This document shows, one piece after another, positions 1 through 5,816 of a stretch of 16,558 nucleotides of DNA. Under the pieces are notes generated by a model. That model searched no databases. It was not told the DNA's origin and saw only the letters and a list, made by a program, of their open reading frames with translations. The stretch is from the NCBI GenBank assembly GCA_005883775.1, contig VBEU01000057.1, positions 1 to 16,558 on the forward strand, in the 5' to 3' direction. The position numbers and the translations under genes are program-made. Origin of the DNA: Chloroflexota bacterium (GTDB taxonomy: Bacteria; Chloroflexota; Limnocylindria; P2-11E). Position 1 is the first letter of the stretch, and every line of letters begins with the position of its first letter.

Positions 1-1045
1 CTTCGCGCGTAAAAAGGAAGTCATCGGTGCCCGGCCGCCAACGCGGGCGGAAAAGTCTCGTCGAAGGGTCCGGCTCGTTGACCCTTAACGACATGCCTCC
101 GGCAGGCCCGTCCGCGACCTCGATGCTCGCGCGTCCGGTCCGATCCTCCTCGAACACAGCGATAAAGCGCGGGGCTGCACGGCGCAGGTCGGCGCTGTCG
201 CGACCCTGGAGGGTCAGTCCGCCGATCGATCGGAGCGAGTCCTCCGGCGGAGGGCAGCTCTGGCAGGGAATTCCGCCGACCGAGAACGGCTCGAGCACCT
301 CGTAGTGCTCGCTGCTCCGAGACACCAGGACCGTCCTGTTGTCCATCCAGCCGTAGACATATGCGCGGCCGCCGGGTGGCGCGGTGATGAGTGGCCCGCG
401 CTGGTTGTGAAACGGCTCGGGCGGAGCGATCCAAAGGCTGCTGTCGCTCCCGTCGACGACCGACCGGCGCCCGTAGATGATCCAGCCGCCGTCCGGGCTC
501 CACGCGGGCGTGTCGTAGTGATATGCGGGATCGCTCAGAAGCTCCGTCACGGTCCCGCTCGCGAGGTCGAGGATGACAAGACCGAGATGCTCGTGACCCT
601 CGGGTCCCAGCGCGACGGAGAGCACCACCCTCGAGCCGTCCGGCGAGAACTGCGCGCTCAGCTGATTGTTGGGCGCGACACCTCTGCCGATCGACGAAGG
701 GAATGTGGCGACCGTGACCTCGCGCGCGCTCGGGACTGTCGAGTCGAGCGGTACGAGAATGAGCGTGTCGACAGCGCGATCTCCGATCTCGAATTGACCG
801 CCGGGGATGAACTGGAACGAGCGCCGAATGATGAAGACCCAATCGCCTGCCAGCGTCCCCATCCCGCGCGCGGTCAGCCTCGGGATCGGGATCGGGGTGG
901 GGCTGGCCGGTGCTGCGGGGATCTCGGTCTTCGCGGCTCTCGGTGTTCCGGTGGCAGCCGCGTTCGTGGGGCTCGGTGCCGGCGTTGCGATCGCCTGAGG
1001 CGTGCACGCCACCAGCGCCACCGCGAGCAGAAGACTTCCCCGCAC
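1..1045 (-). CDS. TolB-like beta-propeller lipoprotein (3' end outside window)
   Basis: The frame is open from a GTG at 1045 to the left edge, 348 visible codons with no stop, so the C-terminus is missing. An in-frame TAA lies about 30 bases upstream and this GTG is the only usual start after it. Residues 1-14 form a short hydrophobic signal ending in the lipobox L-V-A-C (Cys14), so the protein should be lipid-anchored outside the membrane. A Thr/Pro/Ala-rich linker (15-57) follows. Beta-propeller (PD40/TolB-type) blades are marked by FSPDGSRVVLS (133-143) and WSPDGGWIIYG (182-192), with a degenerate copy WRPGTDDFLF at 336-345. A CxxC pair (261-264) sits between blades. TolB-like repeats usually make a binding surface; the ligand is unknown. 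It follows the aldo/keto reductase after 69 bases that contain a hairpin, so it may have its own transcript. Confidence 0.85.
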   Translation of the reverse strand, partial: MRGSLLLAVALVACTPQAIATPAPSPTNAAATGTPRAAKTEIPAAPASPTPIPIPRLTARGMGTLAGDWVFIIRRSFQFIPGGQFEIGDRAVDTLILVPLDSTVPSAREVTVATFPSSIGRGVAPNNQLSAQFSPDGSRVVLSVALGPEGHEHLGLVILDLASGTVTELLSDPAYHYDTPAWSPDGGWIIYGRRSVVDGSDSSLWIAPPEPFHNQRGPLITAPPGGRAYVYGWMDNRTVLVSRSSEHYEVLEPFSVGGIPCQSCPPPEDSLRSIGGLTLQGRDSADLRRAAPRFIAVFEEDRTGRASIEVADGPAGGMSLRVNEPDPSTRLFRPRWRPGTDDFLFTRE

Positions 1046-1082
1046 GTGCTGAGGCTCGCAGGATGGTCGCGCTTACGCATCA

Positions 1083-1102
1083 GAGTTCCGGGCGTGGAAC
1101 TC
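1083..1102. terminator. Perfect 7-bp inverted repeat, candidate terminator or operator
   Basis: GAGTTCC (1083-1089) and GGAACTC (1096-1102) are exact inverse copies around a 6-base loop. The repeat begins 12 bases past the stop codon of the aldo/keto reductase and lies about 40 bases before the lipoprotein start. No T-run follows in the leftward direction, so a classical intrinsic terminator is not supported. A T-less hairpin terminator or a dimeric-regulator site for the lipoprotein gene are both possible. Confidence 0.4.
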
Positions 1103-1114
1103 CTACGTGGACAT

Positions 1115-1975
1115 TCAGCGCATCTCGAGCGGCTTCTTTCCTTCGGCAGGGGGGAACGATTCGTCCAGCTCGTCGAGGTCGCGCTTGGTCAGTTTGATAT
1201 CGGCCGCACCCCGGTTCTCTCGAACGTGCTTCGGATCCGCGGCCTTCGGGATCGCGATCACGCCGTCGTCGCGGATCACCCACGCGAGCGCGACCTGCGC
1301 CGGTGTTGCGTCATGCCGCTCCGCGACGCGTTTGAGGAGCCGGTGCGGGTGCGTCAGCAGACCCTCCTCGACCGGCGAGTACGCGATGATCGGCCGACGC
1401 CGCTTGCGCATCCACGGGACGAGATCCCACTCGATGCCGCGTCGTTCGAGGTTGTACAGGACCTGGTTCGTCACGATGCGCTCGAGGCCACCTTTGATCC
1501 GGGCGAGCTCCTCCATGTCGTCGACGTCGAAATTGCTCACGCCCGCATAACGGATCTTCTTCGCCTCGAGGAGATCCTCGAATCCGGCGAGCGTCTCCCG
1601 GAGTGGCACCTCGCCGCGCCAGTGAAGAAGGTAGAGGTCGATCTGCTCGGTATTGAGCCGGCGGAGGCTGCGGTCGCAGGTCGCGGCCATCCGCTCGCGC
1701 GTGGCGTTCTGTGGATAGAACTTCGTCACGACGAACACCTGATCGCGGCGGCCCGCGATCGCCTCGCCGACGACGCGCTCGGCGCCGCCATCTGCATACA
1801 TCTCCGCCGTGTCGATAAGGTTCATTCCGAGATCGATCCCGGTGCGCAACGCGGCGACTTCGCTCGGGCGCTTGCTCTTGTCTTCTCCCATACGCCACGT
1901 GCCCTGGCCGAGCACGGGTATGGTCTCGCCGCCGGGGAGCGTCGCGGAACGAATACGCGTCATCGCATGAAACAT
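1115..1975 (-). CDS. Aldo/keto reductase
   Basis: The 286-residue product is a single-domain TIM-barrel NAD(P)H-dependent oxidoreductase of normal family length, predicted cytoplasmic. The catalytic tetrad is complete: Asp55 and Tyr60 in LIDTAEMYADGG, Lys85 in FVVTKFYPQN, and His118 in DLYLLHWRGE. The family signatures GVSNFD (145-150), TNQVLYNL (169-176) and the C-terminal cofactor segment VIAIPKAADPKHVREN (239-254) are present. It reduces aldehydes or ketones; the real substrate cannot be read from sequence. The start is uncertain between ATG 1975 and ATG 1963 (Met5, MTRIRS), because neither has a Shine-Dalgarno. It begins 20 bases after the FtsH-domain gene on the same strand, so the two are probably co-transcribed. 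Confidence 0.93.
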   Translation of the reverse strand: MFHAMTRIRSATLPGGETIPVLGQGTWRMGEDKSKRPSEVAALRTGIDLGMNLIDTAEMYADGGAERVVGEAIAGRRDQVFVVTKFYPQNATRERMAATCDRSLRRLNTEQIDLYLLHWRGEVPLRETLAGFEDLLEAKKIRYAGVSNFDVDDMEELARIKGGLERIVTNQVLYNLERRGIEWDLVPWMRKRRRPIIAYSPVEEGLLTHPHRLLKRVAERHDATPAQVALAWVIRDDGVIAIPKAADPKHVRENRGAADIKLTKRDLDELDESFPPAEGKKPLEMR

Positions 1976-1995
1976 CGAGCACGAGCTGTGCCGCT

Positions 1996-2625
1996 CTACA
2001 AGGACCGGCGCGCCTTCATCATCACGTAATAGAAGAACCCGCCGATGAGCAACACCGGCAGCAAGCTCAGGATGATCGATCCGATGACGCTCACAGGCTG
2101 ACTCTCCGACGTGTACCTGAGCTCGATGGTCTGCGAAGGGTTCGCCGCGTTGTATTCGGTGATGGCGCGAGCGAGGATGGTGTCCGGCTGGGCGACCGTC
2201 GTTCGTTCCGTCAAGCCGTTCCTGAGCTCAAGTGTCGCCTTCGATCCGGCGATGGTCACCGCTCGTACCTGACCCGCGTTGATGTCCCGAAGCGCCTGAG
2301 TGAGGTCCACATCTGGCACCGTCGGAGTCTGCGAGCGGTATGCGTAGAGCAGCGCGAGTCCCATGACGACGAGCAGGAGCGTGAGGATCCCGCTCTGCAG
2401 AAAGTGGGATCGTGGCGCCGCACCGAGGCTGCCTTGCGACCCGGCGGGAACGGCGAAACTGCCCGACTCACGGAATCCGCCACAGCGGCACGGAGCGCCA
2501 CCGACCTCGCGGTAGCAGGGTCGTTCGATCGGCGGATCGGCACGAAGGCGGGCACGGACCGCGTCCCGGTCGTGCCAGTCGCGGGTGTGACCACAGGTAT
2601 CGCAGATCGCTCGCGCCTCGAGCAT
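1996..2625 (-). CDS. Cys-cluster membrane protein with stand-alone FtsH extracytoplasmic domain
   Basis: The product has 209 residues. Residues 8-51 hold a probable metal site: C-x2-C-G-H (8-13), His18, Cys37, and C-R-C-G-G-F (46-51). A first membrane helix spans about 78-96. Residues 103-172 resemble the FtsH extracytoplasmic domain (FtsH_ext): VPDVDLTQALRDINAGQV, a VTIAGSKATLELRNG strand pair, and TTVAQPDTILARAI. A second helix (about 177-202) follows and the protein stops at KARRSL. That is where FtsH would continue into its AAA+ ATPase and zinc protease, and no such domains occur in the neighbouring DNA. It therefore cannot be a protease alone. It could be a free-standing partner, regulator or decoy of real FtsH, or a remnant; function is inference. 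A TAAAGT box lies six bases before the ATG. Confidence 0.8.
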   Translation of the reverse strand: MLEARAICDTCGHTRDWHDRDAVRARLRADPPIERPCYREVGGAPCRCGGFRESGSFAVPAGSQGSLGAAPRSHFLQSGILTLLLVVMGLALLYAYRSQTPTVPDVDLTQALRDINAGQVRAVTIAGSKATLELRNGLTERTTVAQPDTILARAITEYNAANPSQTIELRYTSESQPVSVIGSIILSLLPVLLIGGFFYYVMMKARRSL

Positions 2626-2631
2626 GGGCGA

Positions 2632-2637
2632 ACTTTA
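2632..2637 (-). promoter_or_regulatory. TAnnnT -10 box (TAAAGT), likely leaderless promoter
   Basis: On the minus strand TAAAGT is followed by six bases and then the ATG at 2625. A -10 box at this distance places the transcription start at or near the A of ATG, so the mRNA would have no leader. No clear -35 box is seen. Confidence 0.45.
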
Positions 2638-2639
2638 GC

Positions 2640-2653
2640 GAGCCGCGCGGCTC
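2640..2653. other. 14-bp perfect palindrome at the end of the DPBB protein gene
   Basis: GAGCCGCGCGGCTC equals its own reverse complement. It overlaps the stop codon of the upstream secreted-protein gene and lies directly before the TAAAGT box of the FtsH-domain gene. As RNA it can form a 5-bp stem with a GCGC loop. It could be a weak terminator or an operator; a GC-rich genome makes chance plausible. Confidence 0.3.
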
Positions 2654-3518
2654 AGTGGATCCAGGAGAGCGTGCACATGTCCGGACAGCCGAGCGCGAGC
2701 TTCGTCGCGTAGGTCAGGTCGAACTCGCGGCTCAGGATCGTGGGGCCGCGGTCGACGACCGGGATGGTCACCTCGTTCACGCCGTATTTGAGATGCACGA
2801 GCGTGCCGCACGGGAGCGTGCGGTGGGCGACGCCTTGCAGCGTTGTCGTGAGCGTCAGTCCACACGCGGTCCGGTTCCCGTAGAGGCCGGGACCGTAGTA
2901 CGACGCGACGACGGTGGTCGTCGTCGTGGCGGGGGGTACAACCGGCGGAGGCGGTGCCGTTCCGTCAGTGTTCAGCACGGTGACCACCCAGAACACGCCG
3001 AAGTCCTCCATCCACTGCGCGCCTTCGATGAGCGGACGAAGGGCGACGCGAAACGTACCCGGCACCGGCGGCGCGACGACCTGGAATTGGAACCACGCGA
3101 TCTGATTTGGCCCGACGTACGGCGCGGGCTGCATCGCCAATCGGTTGTAGCGCGGCCATCCCGTCGCCGGCGAGCCCATCGTTCCATCTCCACCGAGAAT
3201 GCTCGCCGAATCTTGACCCGGCTCAGGCGTCCATGTGCCGAGATACGCTGTCTCGCCCATCCGCCCGGCGACCCAACCGCGCGATCCGCTGTTGTAGAAG
3301 GCGACCGTCGCGGTCGCTTTCGTTCCCATGCACAGCGACATGTAGCCGCTCTGTCCGTACCACGACGCGTGGAAGCCCGCCATGCCGCTCGGCGTGCGAG
3401 CCGGCGGCGCGATGCCTGGTCCCACGCTGCTCGTGCATGTCGCCGCCCTCGAGCCGTAGGTCGGCATGAGCGCACCGACGAGCGCAAAGACGAATAGAAG
3501 GTTGCGAACCCTACCCAC
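2652..3518 (-). CDS. Secreted NBR1-Ig-like plus RlpA-like double-psi beta-barrel protein
   Basis: The product has 288 residues from a GTG at 3518. A signal peptide covers about 1-26 (basic MGRVRN, hydrophobic core, cut near RAA). Residues about 45-183 look like the Ig-like domain of NBR1 type: AFYNSGSRGW (73-82), VGPNQIAWFQFQVVAPPVPGTFRVALRP (135-162) and EDFGVFWVVTV (171-181). A Pro/Thr linker (188-204) leads to a C-terminal RlpA-like double-psi beta-barrel (205-279) with ASYYGPG, GVAHRTLPCGT (229-239) and VVDRGP (254-259). His232 and Asp256 match catalytic positions of RlpA lytic transglycosylases. The usual Glu of the TASGE motif is replaced (RTACGL, 216-221), as in many actinobacterial homologues, so enzymatic activity is uncertain. 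Cell-wall binding or cleavage outside the membrane is the best guess. Confidence 0.85.
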   Translation of the reverse strand: MGRVRNLLFVFALVGALMPTYGSRAATCTSSVGPGIAPPARTPSGMAGFHASWYGQSGYMSLCMGTKATATVAFYNSGSRGWVAGRMGETAYLGTWTPEPGQDSASILGGDGTMGSPATGWPRYNRLAMQPAPYVGPNQIAWFQFQVVAPPVPGTFRVALRPLIEGAQWMEDFGVFWVVTVLNTDGTAPPPPVVPPATTTTTVVASYYGPGLYGNRTACGLTLTTTLQGVAHRTLPCGTLVHLKYGVNEVTIPVVDRGPTILSREFDLTYATKLALGCPDMCTLSWIH

Positions 3519-3583
3519 GACACGTCTAACGCATTGGCCCGGTCAGCGATATGTGAAAGTTGCGGAGCGGTGTCTGCGGATCG

Positions 3584-4192
3584 TTACTTCCAGCGATGCC
3601 CGACGAGCCCCGCCTCGAATGATCGCTTGTCCAGTCGGGTCAGGCGCTTTGCCATCGACGGCCGCAGAAGTGGCGTGTGCGAGATCGTGAGGAGGTACTC
3701 CGGAATGAACCAGACCTCTTTGTCCGTAGTCATCCAGGCACGATCGTCGAATCGCGCGAGATTCACCGGCCGCGAGAACGTGCGGAGCGTTCGCTCGCGC
3801 CGGAGGTTGAAGTACGCGTAGAAGTAGCTCATCACGAGCTCGCGTAACGTGCGATGGATGGGCTCACGCCATGCGAGGCCGGCGTAGTTCGACTTGGCGA
3901 TCGCGCCCCAGTGTCCGCGAACCTTGAACACCGCGACAACGTGATCGGTGTCATGTTCGGCCTCGAGGTCGAGGAGGAGCGGGGGAAAACCGAGTACGCG
4001 GAGCCCCGCCGCGGCGAAGATCGCCGCCTCGAGACAGTGCGCCGTCCGTTCGTGCAGAACGCGTCGCGGCGACCACGCGGTCGTGCCGAGGTGATAGGGC
4101 AGGTCATCGAGGAGCCGTTGGACGCCGTACGGCGTCTTGAGCGCGCGTAGGGTACGCAGCTCCGCCGGCGTGAAATCATTCACACGGAACAT
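3584..4192 (-). CDS. Transglutaminase-like protein of unknown function
   Basis: From ATG 4192 the product has 202 residues. The frame stays open upstream to 4372, but the extra 60 residues are low-complexity and antisense to the rhodanese gene, so I reject them. The core shows RTAHCLEAAIFAAAGLR (49-65) with Cys53 at the head of a helix, then HDTDHVVAVFK (80-90) with His84, then GAIAKSNYAG (96-105). This order (Cys, His, then Asn or Asp) matches the transglutaminase/papain-like fold. There is no signal peptide or membrane segment. I know similar conserved hypothetical proteins with the HC, DHV and GAI/KSN motifs but no assigned reaction, so the catalytic reading is inference. It is the first gene of the leftward run and its start is four bases from that of the divergent rhodanese. 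Confidence 0.72.
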   Translation of the reverse strand: MFRVNDFTPAELRTLRALKTPYGVQRLLDDLPYHLGTTAWSPRRVLHERTAHCLEAAIFAAAGLRVLGFPPLLLDLEAEHDTDHVVAVFKVRGHWGAIAKSNYAGLAWREPIHRTLRELVMSYFYAYFNLRRERTLRTFSRPVNLARFDDRAWMTTDKEVWFIPEYLLTISHTPLLRPSMAKRLTRLDKRSFEAGLVGHRWK

Positions 4193-4196
4193 TCTT

Positions 4197-4540
4197 GTGG
4201 ATAAGAAGAGCCGCCGGAGCATCGACGTTGTCCTCGCAGAAGCGCAGGCACGGCTGCGGCGCCTCTCGCCGGTCGAAGCCGCCGCGGAGATATCCGAGGG
4301 GTGGACGCTCGTCGACACCCGCGACGGCGAAGTGATGGCGCGCGACGGCGCCATCCCCGGCGCTCTGTGCATAGCGCTGAGCTCACCGGTCGCGAAGACC
4401 GGCTCATCCTCATCTGCCGCGACGGCTTCTCCTCAAGCCTCGCCGCGGTCCGCCTGCGCGAGCTCGGGTTCACCGAGACCACGGACGTGATCGGCGGCTT
4501 CGGCGCGTGGGTGGCAGCGGGTCTTCCCGTGGAGAGATGA
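4197..4540 (+). pseudogene. Rhodanese-like gene with internal deletion and frameshift
   Basis: Two frames together give a rhodanese. Frame one (from GTG 4197) reads SIDVVLAEAQARLRRLSP, then TLVDTRDGEVMARDGAIPGAL up to about 4373. The rest is in another frame from about 4379: ELTGREDRLILICRDGFSSS, then the C-terminal DVIGGFGAWVAAGLPVER, stop 4538-4540. The active-site loop begins with the Cys of ICRDGFSS. Intact relatives carry roughly 17-20 more residues between these halves (a segment with an RxxLEWRxDP-like motif). About 50 bases (3n+1) therefore appear lost rather than a single base. Left as is, frame one ends in an unrelated tail near 4490 and no catalytic loop is made. Either a true pseudogene or an assembly error. 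The stop overlaps the next gene's ATG (ATGA). Confidence 0.75.
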
Positions 4541-5526
4541 GCGCCAGAGCAGGGGTCGGGCTTCCAGGGACCGTGACGATGCGCGAGGCGGAGCGGCTCG
4601 CGGCCGAGGCCGAGAACGCCGGTGCCTCGAGCGTCTGGGTCACGGACGTGCGGCGTGAGCCATACCTCAGCTCGGCGGCGGTGTTGCGAGCGACGACGCG
4701 TGTCACCGTGGGCACCGATGTCGCGGTCGCGTTCTCTCGTTCGCCCGCGGCCACGGCGCAGGCGGCCTGGGATCTCGCCGGATACGGAAACGGGCGGTTC
4801 GTTCTCGGACTGGGGAGCCAGGTCGGACCGACACTGCTCTCGCGCTTCGGCGTCGAGGCGGACCGTCCCGCCGCGCGCCTCCGCGATTACGTGCTGGCGG
4901 TGCGGGCGTGCTGGGACGCGTATCGAAAAGGCCGCGGCCGGTACGACGGTGAGTTCTACGCGATCCGGCAGCCGGTCTTCTCGCCCGGGTCCGACGATCC
5001 GTGGCCGACGATCCCGCTCTACGTCGCCGGTGTGAACCCGGTGATGACGGCGGTGGCCGGCGAGGTCGCGGATGGCTTCGCCGCGCACATGTTCTGCACG
5101 CCTACATATCTCGACAGGATCCTTCGGCCGGCGCTCGCGCGCGGCGCAGCCCGGGCGAACCGATCCGCTCCCCCGGTCCTGATGCCGCTCGTCGTCGGGC
5201 GCGACCGCGCCTCGCTCGCTCTTCAGATGACGACCTACACCGTGCCCGCATATCGCCGCGTGCTCGACGAGTCCGGCCTCGGTGCAGAGGCGGATGCCAT
5301 CCTCGCGGCCATCGCGGATCGCCGCCGCACCGAGGCCGCCGGCATCATCGAAGAGCACTGCCTCGACCAGCTCGGCGTCGCCGTCCTCGACGATCTCCCC
5401 GGGCGGATGCGCCTCTGGACAGCCCACGCCGATCTCATCGGGCTGACCGTGCCCTGGTATGGGCTGGACCGCGACGCCCAAGTCGCGCTCTTTCGCGATG
5501 TGCTGCGTGCCGTGGAACGGATGTAA
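4537..5526 (+). CDS. Luciferase-like (LLM class) F420-dependent-type oxidoreductase
   Basis: The product has 329 residues from the ATG at 4537, which overlaps the rhodanese TGA by four bases (ATGA), so translation was probably coupled. The frame extends upstream only into the rhodanese. It is a TIM-barrel of the bacterial luciferase/F420-dependent reductase superfamily: GVGLPG (6-11), ASSVWVTD (30-37), TRVTVGTDVAVAFSRSP (54-70), GRFVLGLGSQV (86-96), IPLYVAGVNPVM (159-170) and ADGFAAHMFCTPTYL (178-192). The pattern is close to the MSMEG_2256-type F420 subgroup, which uses reduced F420 for hydride transfer to an unknown substrate. FMN cannot be excluded from sequence. Length is normal and no key region is missing. 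Confidence 0.88.
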   Translation: MSARAGVGLPGTVTMREAERLAAEAENAGASSVWVTDVRREPYLSSAAVLRATTRVTVGTDVAVAFSRSPAATAQAAWDLAGYGNGRFVLGLGSQVGPTLLSRFGVEADRPAARLRDYVLAVRACWDAYRKGRGRYDGEFYAIRQPVFSPGSDDPWPTIPLYVAGVNPVMTAVAGEVADGFAAHMFCTPTYLDRILRPALARGAARANRSAPPVLMPLVVGRDRASLALQMTTYTVPAYRRVLDESGLGAEADAILAAIADRRRTEAAGIIEEHCLDQLGVAVLDDLPGRMRLWTAHADLIGLTVPWYGLDRDAQVALFRDVLRAVERM

Positions 5527-5529
5527 TCT
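5524..5529 (+). promoter_or_regulatory. TAnnnT -10 box (TAATCT), likely leaderless promoter
   Basis: TAATCT begins on the TAA stop of the oxidoreductase and is followed by six bases and then the ATG at 5536. Spacing equals that of the TAAAGT box at 2632-2637. It would give the small lysine-rich gene its own leaderless transcript. No convincing -35 box is seen. Confidence 0.4.
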
Positions 5530-5535
5530 CCGCCG

Positions 5536-5745
5536 ATGCCGTTCAAGAGCCAGGCGCAGCGGCGTAAGTTCGCGGAGCTACTCGTGAAGGGCGAGATCTC
5601 GAAAGAGACCTACGAGGAATGGAACCGCGACACCGGGCGCAAGAAGCTTCCCGAACGCGTGAAGCCCAAGGCCAAAGCCAAGAAGAAGACGACCCCGCGC
5701 GCGAAGGCCAAGACCCGCAAGCCCAAGAGCCGAACCCGCTCCTAG
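5536..5745 (+). CDS. Small conserved basic protein (AQRRKF family)
   Basis: The product has 69 residues. The first 35 are the conserved part: MPFKSQAQRRKFAELL, then a helix with KGEISKETYEEWNRDTG. Short proteins and phage-associated proteins opening with MPFKSxAQRRKF are common in bacteria, but no function is assigned that I know of. Residues 36-69 are almost entirely Lys, Arg, Ala, Pro and Thr (KPKAKAKKKTTPRAKAKT), a disordered tail that would bind nucleic acid by charge. This suggests a DNA- or RNA-associated role, by inference only. It starts nine bases after the oxidoreductase stop and may be read through from it or from the TAATCT box. Confidence 0.82.
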   Translation: MPFKSQAQRRKFAELLVKGEISKETYEEWNRDTGRKKLPERVKPKAKAKKKTTPRAKAKTRKPKSRTRS

Positions 5746-5802
5746 CCGCGCCCGGTCTCCGCTGGCCGGTGGTTCCGTTCCCCTTGACGATCGACCGCTA
5801 AC

Positions 5803-5808
5803 TAGACT
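5803..5808 (+). promoter_or_regulatory. TAnnnT -10 box (TAGACT) before metF
   Basis: TAGACT is followed by eight bases and the metF GTG, in a 71-base gap that otherwise holds nothing recognisable. No Shine-Dalgarno is present, so a leaderless mRNA starting near the GTG is likely. A TTGACG at 5784-5789 is only 13 bases away, too close for a standard -35. Confidence 0.45.
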
Positions 5809-5816
5809 CTCGGCAA

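Noticed and set aside
305..2029. Open frame of 574 codons on the plus strand
   Set aside because: It lies antisense to three genes with clear domains (lipoprotein, aldo/keto reductase and the end of the FtsH-domain gene). Its product is Arg/Asp-rich with no motif, a typical GC-driven shadow.
2901..2930. GTC/GAC-rich repetitive stretch as a possible repeat element
   Set aside because: It encodes the Thr/Val/Pro linker between the two domains of the secreted protein, which explains the repetition.
4193..4372. Extended start of the transglutaminase-like gene at 4372
   Set aside because: The extra 60 residues are Ser/Arg-rich and antisense to the rhodanese; conserved sequence starts after Met at 4192.
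4180..5481. 433-codon minus-strand frame
   Set aside because: It is antisense to the rhodanese remnant and the F420-type oxidoreductase, with low-complexity Arg/Pro-rich product.
5784..5808. TTGACG plus TAGACT as a standard -35/-10 promoter for metF
   Set aside because: The spacer is only 13 bases, too short for a sigma-70-type promoter. Only the TAGACT box is kept as a candidate.
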